Translations under genes and position numbers: made by a program
From: Struthio camelus
Taxonomy: Eukaryota; Chordata; Aves; Struthioniformes; Struthionidae
Assembly: GCF_040807025.1 (NCBI RefSeq)
Contig: NW_027182594.1
Coordinates: forward strand, 124,001 to 188,000
Reading direction: 5' to 3'
DNA: 64,000 nt
Shown: positions 11,481 to 24,500 of the stretch, piece by piece
Numbering within the stretch: position 1 is the first letter of the stretch
Layout: each line of letters begins with the position of its first letter
The notes under the pieces: generated by a model
What the model was told of the DNA's origin: nothing
Databases searched by the model: none
Seen by the model: the letters and a program-made list of their open reading frames with translations, nothing else

Positions 11481-12214
11481 GGACCCTCCCCGCCCGGACC
11501 GCGGCAGCGAGGGGCTCGGTGCCACCGTGCCGCTCGGACCCGGGTGGCAGCCGGGCGCCGCCGCCTCCTGCTCGGCCTCCCATGCCCCCAGGTTGCTTCA
11601 TCGCGGGTGTTGCCGCCGGCACGTGTCCGCGCCCGCCCGGAAGCGCCCGCCCGCTGCCGGCTCCGGAGCGCGCTCCCGTGCGGCCGGGGGCTCCGGGGGC
11701 TCCCGCTGCCCCGGGGCGGCGCGGCGCGCGGGGGCCACCGTCACCCCCAGCTGGGAGAACGGTGGCGGCGGCCCGGCCCCTCGGGGCCCCCCGGCCGGGG
11801 ACTCCGGCGGCCGCCGCCAGTGCCAGGTGAGGGCAGGGAGGCGGCGGGCGGGCGGGCGGGCGGCCAGGCAGCGGCGCCGCTTCCCCGTCACCTGGCAGCT
11901 AAATATTTACCCTCGCAGCGGGTGTTTGCCTTGGCGCCGGGCCCCCGGCGCGCCGCCCGCCGCCCGCCGCCGGGCCCTCGCACGTCCGCGCCGCCCGCCC
12001 CGCGCAGCCCCCCGGCACCCCAGCCCCACCGGCCGTGGGGCAGCGGGCGCCGGCGGGGCCCGGGGACACCGCACGGCGGGCGGCGCCCGGCCCCAGCCCC
12101 CCCCCGGCCTGTCCCAGCGCCGCGGTGGGGGCCCGGCGCGGCGCCCGGCACCCAGCCCGCCGGGCGCGCCAAGCCGGCCGCCTCGCGGCGGGTGCTGCCT
12201 GCGTGGGGCGCGCC
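11481..12214. other. GC-rich spacer, no gene recognised
   Basis: CpG-rich unique DNA with a short ggcgggcgggcg run near 11845. An AT-richer patch ctaaatatttaccctc lies near 11899. No exon or RNA gene was recognised. Confidence 0.35.
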
Positions 12215-14465
12215 GCGGGTGTTTGCTGTGGGCGCGCACCGCCAGTATGTGCCGCGGGTGCGTGACATGGTTGCTCGCCGCGGGTGCGCGCTGCGGGTGT
12301 GTGACACGGGTGCTCACAATGGGTGTTTGCTGTGGGTGCACACCATGTGTGCTCGGTGTGGGTGTGCGCCGTGGGTGCGCGCCGTGGGTGCTCGCTGTGC
12401 TTACACACCGTGGGTGCACACTGTGGGTGCTCGCTGTGGGTGTTTGCTGTGCTTGCACACCATGAGTGCACACTGTGGGTGCTCGTTGCAGGTGCGCACT
12501 GTGCTTACACACCGTGGGTGCTCACTGTAGGTGCACACCGTGGGTGCACACTGTGAGTGCTCACCGTGGGTGCTCGCTGTGCTTAGACACCGTGGGTGCT
12601 CGCAGTGGGTGCTCACCGTGGGTGCTCATAGCGGGTGCACGCTGTGCTCACACACCGTAGGCGCTCGCAGTGCTCACACACCGTGGGTGCTCATTGCGGG
12701 TGCTCGCCGTGCTCACGCGCCGTGGGTGCACACTGTGGGTGCTCGCAGTGCTCACACACCATGGGTGCTCGCCGTGGGTGCTTGCAGTGCTCATGCGCCG
12801 TGGGTGTGCGCCGTGGGTGCTCGCAGTGCTCACACACCATGGGTGCTCGCCATGGGTGCTCGCAGTGCTCACACGCCATGGGCACGCGCTGTGGGTGCTC
12901 GCTGTGCTCGCACACTGTGGCTGCACACTGTGGGTGCGCGCTGTGGGTGCTCGCCATGGGTGCTCGCAGTGCTCACACGCTGTGGCTGCACACTGTGGGT
13001 GCGCGCTGTGGGTGATCGCCATGGGTGCTCGCAGTGCTCACACACTGTGGGTGCACACTGTGGGTGCGCGCCGTGGGTGCTCGCTGTGCTCACACGCTGT
13101 GGGTGCACACTGTGGGTGCGCGCTGTGGGTGATCGCCGTGGGTGCTCGCAGTGCTCACACGCCGTGGGTGCACGCCGTGGGTGCTCGCCATGGGTGCTCG
13201 CAGTGCTCGCAACGCTGTGGGTGCACACTGTGGGTGTGCGCTGTGGGTGATCGCCGTGGGTGCTCGCAGTGCTCACACGCCGTGGGTGCACACGGTGGGT
13301 GCGCGCTGTGGGTGATCGCCGTGGGTGCTCGCAGTGCTCACATGCCGTGGGTGCACACCGTGGGTGCTCGCCATGGGTGCTCGCAGTGCTCGCACGCTGT
13401 GGGTGCACACGGTGGGTGCGTGCTGTGGGTGATCGCCGTGGGTGCTCGCAGTGCTCACATGCCGTGGGTGCACACCGTGGGTGCTCGCCATGGGTGCTCG
13501 CAGTGCTCGCACGCTGTGGGTGCACACGGTGGGTGCGTGCTGTGGGTGATCGCCGTGGGTGCTCGCAGTGCTCACACGCCGTGGGTGCACGCCGTGGGTG
13601 CGCGCTGTGGGTGCTCGCAGTGCTCACATGCTGTGGGTGCACACTGTGGGTGTGCGCTGTGGGTGATCGCCGTGGGTGCTCGCAGTGCTCACACGCCATG
13701 GGTGCACGCCGTGGGTGCTCGCCATGGGTGCTCGCAGTGCTCGCAACGCTGTGGGTGCACACTGTGGGTGTGCGCTGTGGGTGATCGCCGTGGGTGCTCG
13801 CAGTGCTCACACGCCGTGGGTGCACACGGTGGGTGCGCGCTGTGGGTGATCGCTGTGGGTGCTCGCAGTGCTCACACGCCATGGGTGCACGCCGTGGGTG
13901 CTCGCCATGGGTGCTCGCAGTGCTCGCAATGCTGTGGGTGCACACGGTGGGTGCGCGCTGTGGGTGATCGCCGTGGGTGCTCGCAGTGCTCACACGCCAT
14001 GGGTGCACGCCATGGGTGCTCACCATGGGTGCTCGCAGTGCTCACACGCCGTGGGTGCTCGCCATGGGTGCTCGCAGTGCTCGCACGCTGTGGGTGCACA
14101 CTGTGGGTGCGTGCTGTGGGTGATCGCCGTGGGTGCTCGCAGTGCTCACACGCTGTGGGTGCACACTGTGGGTGCGTGCTGTGGGTGATCGCCATGGGTG
14201 CTCGCAGTGCTCACACGCTGTGGGTGCACACTGTGGGTGCGTGCCGTGGGTGCTCGCAGTGCTCACACGCTGTGGGTGCACACGGTGGGTGCGCGCTGTG
14301 GGTGCTCGCCGTGCTCGCACGCCATGGGTGCGTGCCGTGGGTGCTCGCAGTGCTCACACACTGGGGGTGCACACTGGGGGTGCTCGCTGTGCTTACACAC
14401 CATGGGTGCTCGCCGTGCTCGCACGCTGTGGGTGCGCGCCGTGCCGACCCGCCGCGGCTGTGTGC
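12215..14465. repeat. 2.25-kb GTGGGTGCTCGC minisatellite
   Basis: Near-continuous array of 11-13 bp subunits (gtgggtgctcgc, agtgctcacac, gctgtgggtgcacac). These are organised into higher-order blocks of roughly 110-190 bp, for example the blocks that start with gtgggtgatcgccgtgggtg. The blocks between 13200 and 14200 are the most alike, suggesting recent homogenisation. Confidence 0.95.
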
Positions 14466-14784
14466 AGCGGGTGCTCGCAGCGGTCGCCCTGTCCCGACCC
14501 CCCGACCGCTGGGGGGCTGCGCGGGGCCCCTGTGTCACCCGCTGGGTGCCGGTGCTGGTGGTGGTGGTGGTGCCGGGGCCGGGGGGCGGCGAGGCGGCGG
14601 CCGGGTGACACACCGGCAGCCCTGGGGGGCCGCGGCCGGGCCGGCGGCTGACTCGGAGTCCGAGTGGGGCCGGGGGGGGTTGAGTCAGCGCTGGGGGGGG
14701 GCGGTACCTGCCGGGGGGGTGGGGGGGGGCAGCCGGGCGCCCAGCGCTGCCCGGGCCGCTCTGAACCGCTGCCCTGACTCAGCC
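14466..14784. promoter_or_regulatory. Unique GC-rich segment with two AP-1-type sites
   Basis: Non-repetitive sequence holding TGAGTCA at 14681-14687 and TGACTCA at 14775-14781. These are consensus AP-1/bZIP cores, about 1.7 kb upstream of the proposed IL11 TATA box. A regulatory role is inference. IL11 in mammals is AP-1 driven. Confidence 0.4.
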
Positions 14785-15850
14785 GCCCCCTCGGCCAGGG
14801 CCCAGGCGTCCGGCCCCCCCGACCTGGGACCCAGGCGTCCGGCCCCCCCCACCTGGGACCCAGGCATCCAGGGCCCCCCTGACCCCTGGGACCCAAGCGT
14901 CCGGCCCCCCCCCCCCATCTGGGACCCAGGCGTCCGGCCCCCCCCGACCCCTGCCCGGCTGGGACCCAGGCATCCGGCCCCCCACACCTGGGACCCAGGC
15001 ATCCGGCCCCCCCGACCTGGGACCCAGGCGTCTGGCCCCCCCCGACCCCTGGGACCCAGGTGTCCAGCCCCCCCAGCCTGGGACCCAAGCGTCCAGCCCC
15101 CCAACACCTGGGACCCAGGCGTCCAGCCCCCCCCGACCCCTGGGACCCAGGCGTCCGGGGCCCCCCCCACCTGGGACCCAAGCATCCAGCCCCCCAACAC
15201 CTTGAACCCAGGCGTCCAGCCCCCCCACACCTGGGACCCAGGCGTCCAGCCCCCCCCCGACCCCTGGGACCCAGGCGTCCGGGGCCCCCCCCACCTGGGA
15301 CCCAAGCGTCCAGCCCCCCAACACCTGGGACCCAGGCGTCCAGCCCCCCCCCAACACCTGGGACCCAGGCATCCGGCCCCCCCCACACCTTGAACCCAGG
15401 CGTCCAGCCCCCCCACACCTTGGACCCAGGCGTCCGACCCCCCAACACCTGGGACCCAGGCGTCCGGGGCCCCCCCCCACCTGGGACCCAGGCGTCCAGC
15501 CCCCCAACACCTGGGACCCAGGCGTCCAGCCCCCCCCCAACACCTGGGACCCAGGCATCCGGCCCCCCCCACACCTTGAACCCAGGCGTCCAGCCCCCCC
15601 ACACCTTGAACCCAGGCGTCCAGCCCCCCCACACCTTGGACCCAGGCGTCCGACCCCCCAACACCTGGGACCCAGGCGTCCGGGGCCCCCCCCCACCTGG
15701 GACCCAGGCGTCCAGCCCCCCAACACCTGGGACCCAGGCGTCCGGCCCCCCCACACACCTTGGACCCAGGCGTCCGGCCCCCCAACACCTGGGACCCAGG
15801 CGTGCAGCCCCCCCCCCGACCCTTGGGACCCAGGCGTCCGGCCCCCTCAG
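14785..15850. repeat. Array of the GGGACCCAGGCGTCCGG motif, plus orientation
   Basis: About 35 units of roughly 25-35 bp, each with acctgggacccaggcgtcc followed by a C-run. Longer blocks recur: the sequence from about 15160 is repeated near 15280 and 15460. This is the leftmost occurrence of the motif family that is scattered over the rest of the window. Confidence 0.95.
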
Positions 15851-16836
15851 CCCGGCCCGCAGGGGCCCAGGCGTCCGGCCGTCGGGGCCCGGCTGCGCCG
15901 TCAGCGCGCGGCCCCCCGGGGGCGCCGGCAGCCGCCGCTCTCGGCCCGGGCCCGGCCCCGCGGGGGGTCCCGGCAGCGGCCCCGGGTGGGACGGGGCGGC
16001 CCCGGCGCCGCGCGTGGGTGGCACTGACGTGGCCGCGGCCGGACGGCGACGGCGACGGGGGCCGCGCGGGGACCCCCCGCGGCAGCGCGGCGGTTTCCCG
16101 GCGTCGGGGCATCGGGCCGGGGCGGGACGGGGGCCGGGCGGGGGCCGGGCCGGGGCCGGGCCCAGCCGCGCCGCCCCTCCCGGCCCCTCCCGGCCCCCCC
16201 GGGCGCCCGGGCGGCGGGGGGGGGGCCAGGGCGAGCGGCGGGGGCCGGCGCCCCCCCCGGCGGGGCAGTGGTCGCCCGCCTCTTTGGGGCTTTTCGTGCT
16301 TTTTTTTTTCTTCTCTCTCTCTCTCTTTTTTTTTTTCTCTCCCTCTCTCTTTTCCCGGCCTGTGTTGCTGAATGGAAAAGCCATGACTCAAACGTGTGTC
16401 ATCCGCAAACACACACATAGCGGGACCCGCGCCGGGATATAAGGGCCGATGCGCGGCGGGGCGTCATGCGGGGACACACACGCGCTCGCCCGCCCGCCCG
16501 CACCCCCGCGCACCCCGGCCTCCGGCCTCCGGCCTCCCTCCGCCTCCACCGGCCGGCCCGCCGCGGCGGCTCGGGGCCAGAGCGCCAGCGGGAGCGAGTG
16601 CCAGCGCGCCCCCGAGCGCGGGGCGAGGGCCGGACCCCCCCCGAGCCGCCCCGCTGCCCCACGCGCCCCAGCCCCCCGGCCAGGGGCGGCCCCGCAGGTG
16701 CGAAGGCTCCGGCCGCGGCTCCCCGCGGCCCCCGCCGGGAAGTTCGGCGGCCCAGGGGCGGCCCAGGCCCGGCCCCGGCGGTACCTGGCGCCCCGGCAAG
16801 GACGCTCCCACCTCGGCCTCCGCCCGCCGCCCCGTC
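15850..16836 (+). promoter_or_regulatory. IL11 promoter and 5' UTR: CpG island, Py tract, AP-1, TATA
   Basis: A CpG island (15850-16280) leads into a polypyrimidine tract of T and TC runs (about 16300-16358). A consensus AP-1 site TGACTCA follows at 16384-16390. A TATA-like element (gatataag, TATAAG at 16438-16443) follows 48 bp later. Transcription would start near 16470, leaving a GC-rich 5' UTR up to the ATG at 16837. AP-1 sites just upstream of a TATA box are a known feature of the mammalian IL11 promoter. Their presence here supports placing the first exon at 16837 even though exon 2 is 7 kb away. Confidence 0.7.
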
Positions 16837-18390
16837 ATGACAAGTAAGTGCCGCCTCGGTTCCCCCCAGTGCCGCCAGCATCCCCTCGGGGCCACGCGCC
16901 GACGCATCGGTGCCTCCCGGGGGCCGCGGGGAGCCGGGGACCCCCGTCTGCCCCGCAGCCCACCCGCGCTGTCCGTCTGCGCCGTGCCGTCCGTCTGCAC
17001 CGTGCTGCCTGTCTGCGCCGTGCTGCCTGTCTGTGCCGTGCCGTCCGTCTGCGCCGTGCCGTCCGTCTGTGCCGTGCCGCCTGTCTGCGCCGTGCCGTCT
17101 GTCTGTGCCGTGCCGTCCGTCTGCGCCGTGCCGTCGGTCTGCACCGTGCTGCCTGTCTGCGCCGTGCTGCCTGTCTGCGCTGTGCCGTCCGTCTGCGCCG
17201 TGCTGCCTGTCTGCGCCGTGCCGTCTGTCTGTGCTGTGCCGTCCGTCCGCGCCGTGCCGTCTGTCCGTCCCGAGCCGTCCGGCCGCTGGGCTCGGAGCGG
17301 CGGCGCGCGGCGCGAGCCGGGTGCAGGGGAGCGGAGCGGGGCCGGGCGCGCGCCGCCCCGGGGCCTCGGGGGCGCGAGCAGCTGCCGCCGCCGCGCCTCA
17401 AACCACAAGCGGCCCCGGCCCGCCGAGCCTCCCCAGGCCGCTCATTCCTGGGCGCTGAGCGCACCTGCCTGCGGCGGCGGCGGCGGCGGCCGCACCTCAC
17501 CTCGCCGCCCCCCGGCCCTGCCCCTGCGCGGCGCGGTCCGGCACGGCACGGCACAGTCCAGCACAGCACGGCATGGTCCGGCACGGCGCAGCGTGCTCCG
17601 GCACGGCACGGCGTGGTGCAGCACGGCACGGTGTGGTGCGGCACGGCACGGTGCAGTCCGGCACGGCACTGCGTGCTCCGGCACAGTGCAGCGTGGTGCA
17701 GCACGGCACGGTGTGGTGCGGCACGGCACGGTGCAGTCCGGCACGGCACTGCGTGCTCCGGCATGGTGCAGCGTGGTGCAGCACGGCACGGTGTGGTGCG
17801 GCACGGCACGGTGCAGTCCGGCACGGCACTGCGTGCTCCGGCATGGTGCAGCGTGGTGCAGCACGGCACGGCACAGTCCAGCATGGCACGGCACGGTCCG
17901 GCACGGCACAGCATGCTGCAGCACAGGGCAGTGCAGTCCGGCACGGCACAGCGCGGTCCAGCACGGCGTGGCATGCTGTGGTACTGTGCGGCGTGGTGCA
18001 GCACTGCGCGGCGCCGTCTGGCACGGCTCGGCATGCTGCGGCACGGTGCAGTGCAGTCCGGCACGGCACGGCGCGGTGTGGTCCGGCATGGCGCGGCACA
18101 GCACTGCGCAGCGGGGCGCTCGCTCCAGGGGAGCCACGCACGTGACAGCGCTCGCACCGCTCGCGTGCGTGGACACACTCAGGTGTGCATGTACACACAC
18201 ACACACACACACACACAGAGGTGTGCATGTACAGACACCTGGTGTCTGTGTGGAGACAGTCAGGCCTCCATGTACACACACACACACACACACACACTCA
18301 GGTGTGCATGTACACACACACACACACACACACACAGGTGTGCATGTACAGACACCTGGTGTCTGTGTGGAGACAGTCAGGCCTCCATGT

Positions 18391-18421
<31 letters not shown>

Positions 18422-18535
18422 TGCATGTACACACACACACACACACACACAGACAGGTGTGCGTGCACACGCGCACACACACAGGTGTGCATGTACAGAC
18501 ACCTGGTGTCTGTATGGAGACAGTCAGGCCTGCAT

Positions 18536-18571
<36 letters not shown>

Positions 18572-21500
18572 GTGTGCGTGCACAGACACCTCCTGCTGTG
18601 TGTTGGAGACAGTCAGGTGTGTGTGTACACACACACAGACACAGACACACACACAGGTGTGCGTGCACAGACACCTCCTGGTGTGCATGGACACACAGGT
18701 GTGCGTGTACACCCACACCCACACACGCAAACACGCAGAGGTGTGCATGCACAGACACCTCCTGGAATGCATGGACACACTCAGGTGTGCGCGTACACAC
18801 ACACACACACACACACACACGTGTGCGTGCACGGACACCCCCCATGTGTGGACAGCCCCACAGCAGTGCAGCACACCCACACCGGTGCAGCTACAGGGTG
18901 CACGGACACCCAGGCGTGCAGGCGCCCCCACGTGTGCACACGTGCACGCAGGAACACGCATGTGCGTGCACGCACACACGCACACACACGGAGCGCACAC
19001 CTGGAGACCCGCTCGCGGGCGTCCCCGCTCACGGTGCGGGCGCGCAGCCCCAGGAGCGGCCGCGGGCCCCGGGGCAGGCTGCCCAGCCCGGCGCAGGCGG
19101 GCACGCCGCAGGTGCGCGCAGCCCGGCCCCCGGCGCCCCCGCCCCTGGCGGCACGCGCGGGCCAGGCGCTGGAGCGGTGCCGCCGGCTCCCCGCCGGGAG
19201 AGGAGCGCCGCGCGCCTCCTTTTCCATGGAACCACCTTGACTCACCGCCCCGCATCACTCTTTCCAGCCGCCGCCGCGGCCCGCGCGCCGCCGCCGCCGC
19301 CCGACCTCACAGCGCGCCCACCGCCGCCGCGCGCCCCGCGCCGCCCCGCAGCCTCAGCCGTCCCGGGCTGCACGGGCTGACAGCAGGCTGGGGCTGCAGG
19401 GGCTGACCGCGGTCCGGGGCTGTAGGGGCTGGGGCTGCAGGGTCTGACCCCCTTTGGCGGCTGTAGGGGCTGACCGCGGTCCGGGGCTGTAGGGGCTGGG
19501 GCTGCAGGGTCTGACCCCCTTTGGTGGCTGCAGGGGCTGACCGCGGTCCGTGGCTGTAGGGGCTGGGGCTGCAGGGTCTGACCCCCTTTGGTGGCTGTAG
19601 GGGCTGACCGCGGTCCGGGGCTGTAGGGGCTGGGGCTGCAGGGGCTGACCCCCTTTGGTGGCTGTAGGGGCTGACCGCGGTCTGGAGCTGTAGGGGCTGG
19701 GGCTGCAGGGGCTGACCCCCTTTGGCGGCTGTAGGGGCTGACCGCGGTCCGGGGCTGTAGGGGCTGGGGCTGCAGGGGCTGACCCCCTTTGGCGGCTGTA
19801 GGGGCCGACCGTGGTCCATGGCTGTAGGGGCTGGGGCTGCAGGGGCTGACCCCCTTTGGTGGCTGCAGGGGCTGACCGTGGTCCATGGCTGTAGGGGCTG
19901 GGGCTGCAGGGGCTGACCCCCTTTGGTGGCTGCAGGGGCTGACCGCGGTCCGGGGCTGTAGGGGCTGGGGCTGCAGGGGCTGACCCCCTTTGGTGGCTGT
20001 AGGGGCTGACCGCGGTCCGGGGCTGTAGGGGCTGGGGCTGTAGGGGCTGACCCCCTTTGGTGGCTGTAGGGGCTGACCGCGGTCCGTGGCTGTAGGGGCT
20101 GGGGCTGCAGGGTCTGACCCCCTTTGGTGGCTGCAGGGGCTGACCGCGGTCCGTGGCTGTAGGGGCTGGGGCTGTAGGAGCTGACCCCCTTTGGTGGCTG
20201 TAGGGGCTGACCGTGGTCCATGGCTGTAGGGGCTGACCGCGGTCCGTGGCTGTAGGGGCTGGGGCTGCAGGGTCTGACCCCCTTTGGCGGCTGCAGGGGC
20301 TGACCGCGGTCCGTGGCTGTAGGGGCTGGGGCTGTAGGGGCTGACCCCCTTTGGCGGCTGTAGGGGCTGACCGCGGTCCGTGGCTGTAGGGGCTGGGGCT
20401 GCAGGGTCTGACCCCCTTTGGTGGCTGTAGGGGCTGACCGCGGTCCGGGGCTGTAGGGGCTGGGGCTGCAGGGGCTGACCGTGGTCCATGGCTGTAGGGG
20501 CTGACCGTGGTCCGTGGCTGTAGGGGCTGGGGCTGCAGGGTCTGACCCCCTTTGGTGGCTGCAGGGGCTGACCGCGGTCCGGGGCTGTAGGGGCTGGGGC
20601 TGTAGGGGCTGACCCCCTTTGGTGGCTGTAGGGGCTGACCGTGGTCCATGGCTGTAGGGGCTGACCGCGGTCCGTGGCTGTAGGGGCTGGGGCTGCAGGG
20701 TCTGACCCCCTTTGGTGGCTGTAGGGGCTGACCGCGGTCCGGGGCTGTAGGGGCTGGGGCTGTAGGGGCTGACCCCCTTTGGCGGCTGTAGGGGCTGACC
20801 GCGGTCCGTGGCTGTAGGGGCTGACCGCGGTCCGTGGCTGTAGGGGCTGGGGCTGTAGGGTCTGACCCCCTTTGGTGGCTGTAGGGGCTGACCGCGGTCC
20901 GTGGCTGTAGGGGCTGGGGCTGCAGGGTCTGACCCCCTTTGGTGGCTGTAGGGGCTGACCGCGGTCCGTGGCTGTAGGGGCTGGGGCTACACGGGCTGAC
21001 CCCCTTTGGTGGCTGCAGGGGCTGACCGCGGTCCGGGGCTGTAGGGGCTGGGGCTGTAGGGGCTGACCCCCTTTGGTGGCTGTAGGGGCTGACCGTGGTC
21101 CATGGCTGTAGGGGCTGACCGCGGTCCGTGGCTGTAGGGGCTGGGGCTGCAGGGTCTGACCCCCTTTGGCGGCTGCAGGGGCTGACCGCGGTCCGTGGCT
21201 GTAGGGGCTGGGGCTGTAGGGGCTGACCCCCTTTGGCGGCTGTAGGGGCTGACCGCGGTCCGTGGCTGTAGGGGCTGGGGCTGCAGGGTCTGACCCCATT
21301 TGGTGGCTGTAGGGGCTGACCGTGGTCCATGGCTGTAGGGGCTGACCGTGGTCCGTGGCTGTAGGGGCTGGGGCTGCAGGGTCTGACCCCCTTTGGTGGC
21401 TGCAGGGGCTGACCGCGGTCCGGGGCTGTAGGGGCTGGGGCTGTAGGGGCTGACCCCCTTTGGTGGCTGCAGGGGCTGACCGCGGTCCGTGGCTGTAGGG

Positions 21501-24500
21501 GCTGGGGCTGTAGGGGCTGACCCCCTTTGGTGGCTGCAGGGGCTGACCGCGGTCCGTGGCTGTAGGGGCTGGGGCTGCAGGGTCTGACCCCCTTTGGTGG
21601 CTGCAGGGGCTGACCGCGGTCCGGGGCTGTAGGGGCTGGGGCTGTAGGGGCTGACCCCCTTTGGTGGCTGTAGGGGCTGACCGCGGTCCGTGGCTGTAGG
21701 GGCTGGGGCTGTAGGGTCTGACCCCCTTTGGTGGCTGTAGGGGCTGACCGCGGTCCGTGGCTGTAGGGGCTGGGGCTGTAGGGGCTGACCCCCTTTGGTG
21801 GCTGCAGGGGCTGACCGTGGTCCATGGCTGTAGGGGCTGGGGCTGCAGGGGCTGACCCCCTTTGGTGGCTGCAGGGGCTGACCGCGGTCCGGGGCTGTAG
21901 GGGCTGGGGCTGTAGGGGCTGACCCCCTTTGGTGGCTGTAGGGGCTGACCGCGGTCCGTGGCTGTAGGGGCTGACCGCGGTCCGGGGCTGTAGGGGCTGG
22001 GGCTGTAGGGGCTGACCCCCTTTGGTGGCTGTAGGGGCTGACCGAGGTCCGTGCCTGTAGGGTCTGGGGCTGTAGGGGCTGACCGCTGTCCAGGGCTGTA
22101 CAGGCTGGGGCTGTAGGAGCTGACCGTGGTCCATGGCTGTAGGGGCTGGGGCTACACGGGCTGACCCCCTTTGGCGGCTGTAGGGGCTGACCACAGTCCG
22201 TGGCTGTAGGGGCTGGGGCTGTAGGGTCTGACCCCCTTTGGCAGCTGTAGGGGCCGACCATGGTCCGTGGCTGTAGGGGCTGGGGCTGTAGGGGCTGACC
22301 GCGGTCTGGGGCTGTAGGGGCTGGGGCTGTAGGAGCTGACCGTGGTCCATGGCTGTAGGGGCTGGGGCTGCAGGGTCTGACCCCCTTTGGTGGCTGTAGG
22401 GGCTGGGGCTGTAGGGTCTGACTCCCTTTGGCGGCTGTAGGGGCTGACCGTGGTCTGTGGCTGTAGGGGCTGGGGCTGTAGGAGCTGACCGCGGTCTGTG
22501 GCTGTAGGTGCTGGGGCTGTAGGGGCTGACACCGATCTGTGGCTGTAGGGGCTGGGGCTGTAAGGTCTGACGCTGTTTGGCGGCTGTAGGGGCTGACCGT
22601 GGTCCATGGTTATAGGGGCTGGGGCTGTAGGGGCTGACCGCGGTCTGTGGCTGTAGGTGCTGGGGCTGTAGGGGCTGACACCGGTCTGTGGCTGTAGGGG
22701 CTGGGGCTGTAGGGTCTGACCCTGTTTGGCGGCTGTAGCGCCTGACCGTGGTCCATGGTTATAGGGGCTGGGGCTGTAGGGTCTGGCCAGCGCCTGGGGC
22801 TGTAGAGTCTGACCCTGTTTGGCGGCTGTAGTGGTTGACCACAGTCTGTGGTTGTAGGGGCTGGGGCTGTAGGGTCTGACCCCATTTGGCAGCTGTAGCA
22901 GCTGACCACGGTCCGTGGTTGTAGGGTCTGACCCCATTTGGTGGCTGTAGGGGCTGACCACAGTCTGTGGTTGTAGGGGCTGGGGCTGCAGGGTCTGACC
23001 CCGTTTGGCAGCTGTAGGGTCTGACTGTTTGGCGGCTGTAGGGGCTGACCACGATCTGTGGCTGTAGGCTCTGACACCGGTCTGTGGCTGTAGGGTCTGA
23101 CTGCAGGGTCTGATCCTGTTTGGCGGCTGTAGGGTCTGACACCAGTGCATGGTTGTAGGGTCTGGGGCTGTAGGACCTGACCCCGTTTGGTGGCTGTAGG
23201 GGCTGACAGCAGTCTGCGGCTGCAGGGCCCGCGGCTGTAGGTTCCCCCCCACAGCTGGGTGCCCCCCCAGGAGGTCCTATCCCCCCCCACGGGGTGCCCC
23301 CCAGGGGGTCCCATCCCTCCCCCGGGTGCCCCCCCGAGGGTCCCGCCCCCCCACCCGGGTATCCCCCCAAGGGGTCCCATCCCTCCCCCGGGTGCCCCCC
23401 CAGGGGGTCCCGCCCCCCCCACCCGGGTGCCCCCCCAGGGGATCCCATCCCTCCCCCGGGTGCCCCCCCAGGGGGTCCCGCCCCCCCACCCGGGTATCCC
23501 CCCAAGGGGTCCCATCCCTCCCCCGGGTGCCCCCCCAGGGGGTCCCGCCCCCCCCACCCGGGTGCCCCCCCAGGGGATCCCATCCCTCCCCCGGGTGCCC
23601 CCCCAGGGGGTCCCGCCCCCCCACCCGGGTATCCCCCCAAGGGGTCCCATCCCTCCCCCGGGTGCCCCCCCAGGGGGTCCCGCCCCCCCCACCCGGGTGC
23701 CCCCCCAGGGGATCCCATCCCTCCCCCGGGTGCCCCCCCGAGGGTCCCGCCCCCCCACCCGGGTATCCCCCCAAGGGGTCCCATCCCTCCCCCGGGTGCC
23801 CCCCCAGGGGGTCCCGCCCCCCCCACCCGGGTGCCCCCCCAGGGGATCCCATCCCTCCCCCGGGCGCCCCCCTGGGGGTCCCGCCCCCCCCACCCGGGTA
23901 TCCCCCCAAGGGGTCCCATCCCTCCCCCGGGCGCCCCCCTGGGGGTCCCGCCCCCCCCGCCCGGGTGCCCCCCCAGGGGGTCCCATCCCTCCCCCGGGCG
24001 CCCCCCCGGGGGTCCCGCCCCCCATCCGCGGCAGGCCCCGACGCCGGCGTGTCGCGCAGGTGCGGCGTGCCGGGTGCTGCTGGCGCTGCTGAGCCTGTGC
24101 CCGGCGGCGGGCGCCCCCCGCCCGCGGCCCCCCGAGCCCCGCGCCGACCTCGACGGCGCCGCCAACCTGGCCAAGGCCCTGCTCAGCGACACCAAGGCCT
24201 TCCTCGCCCACCTCGTAGGTACCCGGCCCCCGCGCCCCCCACCCCGCCCCACGGCACCCGTCCCACGGCCCCCACACCTGACCCACGGCACCCGCGCGGC
24301 CCCCGCACCCGCCCCACGGCCCCCACACCTGCCCCACGGCACCCTTGCAGCCCCTGCACCCGCCTCGCGACACCTGCACGGCCCCCAACCCACCCCACGG
24401 CACCCGTGTGCCCCCCAACCCGCCCCACCGCACCCACCCCCACCCCGTGGTGCCCGTGCAGCCCCAAACCTGCCCCACAGCGCCCCACACGGCCCCATAC

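Noticed and set aside
12215-14465. Possible CRISPR-like array of short repeats and spacers
   Set aside because: Units are contiguous degenerate tandem repeats without unique spacers, and the window is vertebrate.
12670-15393. 907-codon plus-strand ORF with repeated Cys-Gly-Cys segments resembling a keratin-associated protein
   Set aside because: It crosses from the GTGGGTGCTCGC array into the unrelated motif array. Composition, not homology, gives the Cys-rich look.
19354-22350. 998-codon minus-strand ORF of GQPLQPPKGV repeats in IL11 intron 1
   Set aside because: Low-complexity translation of the 3.9-kb array, antisense to IL11, with no start context, splice structure or family similarity.
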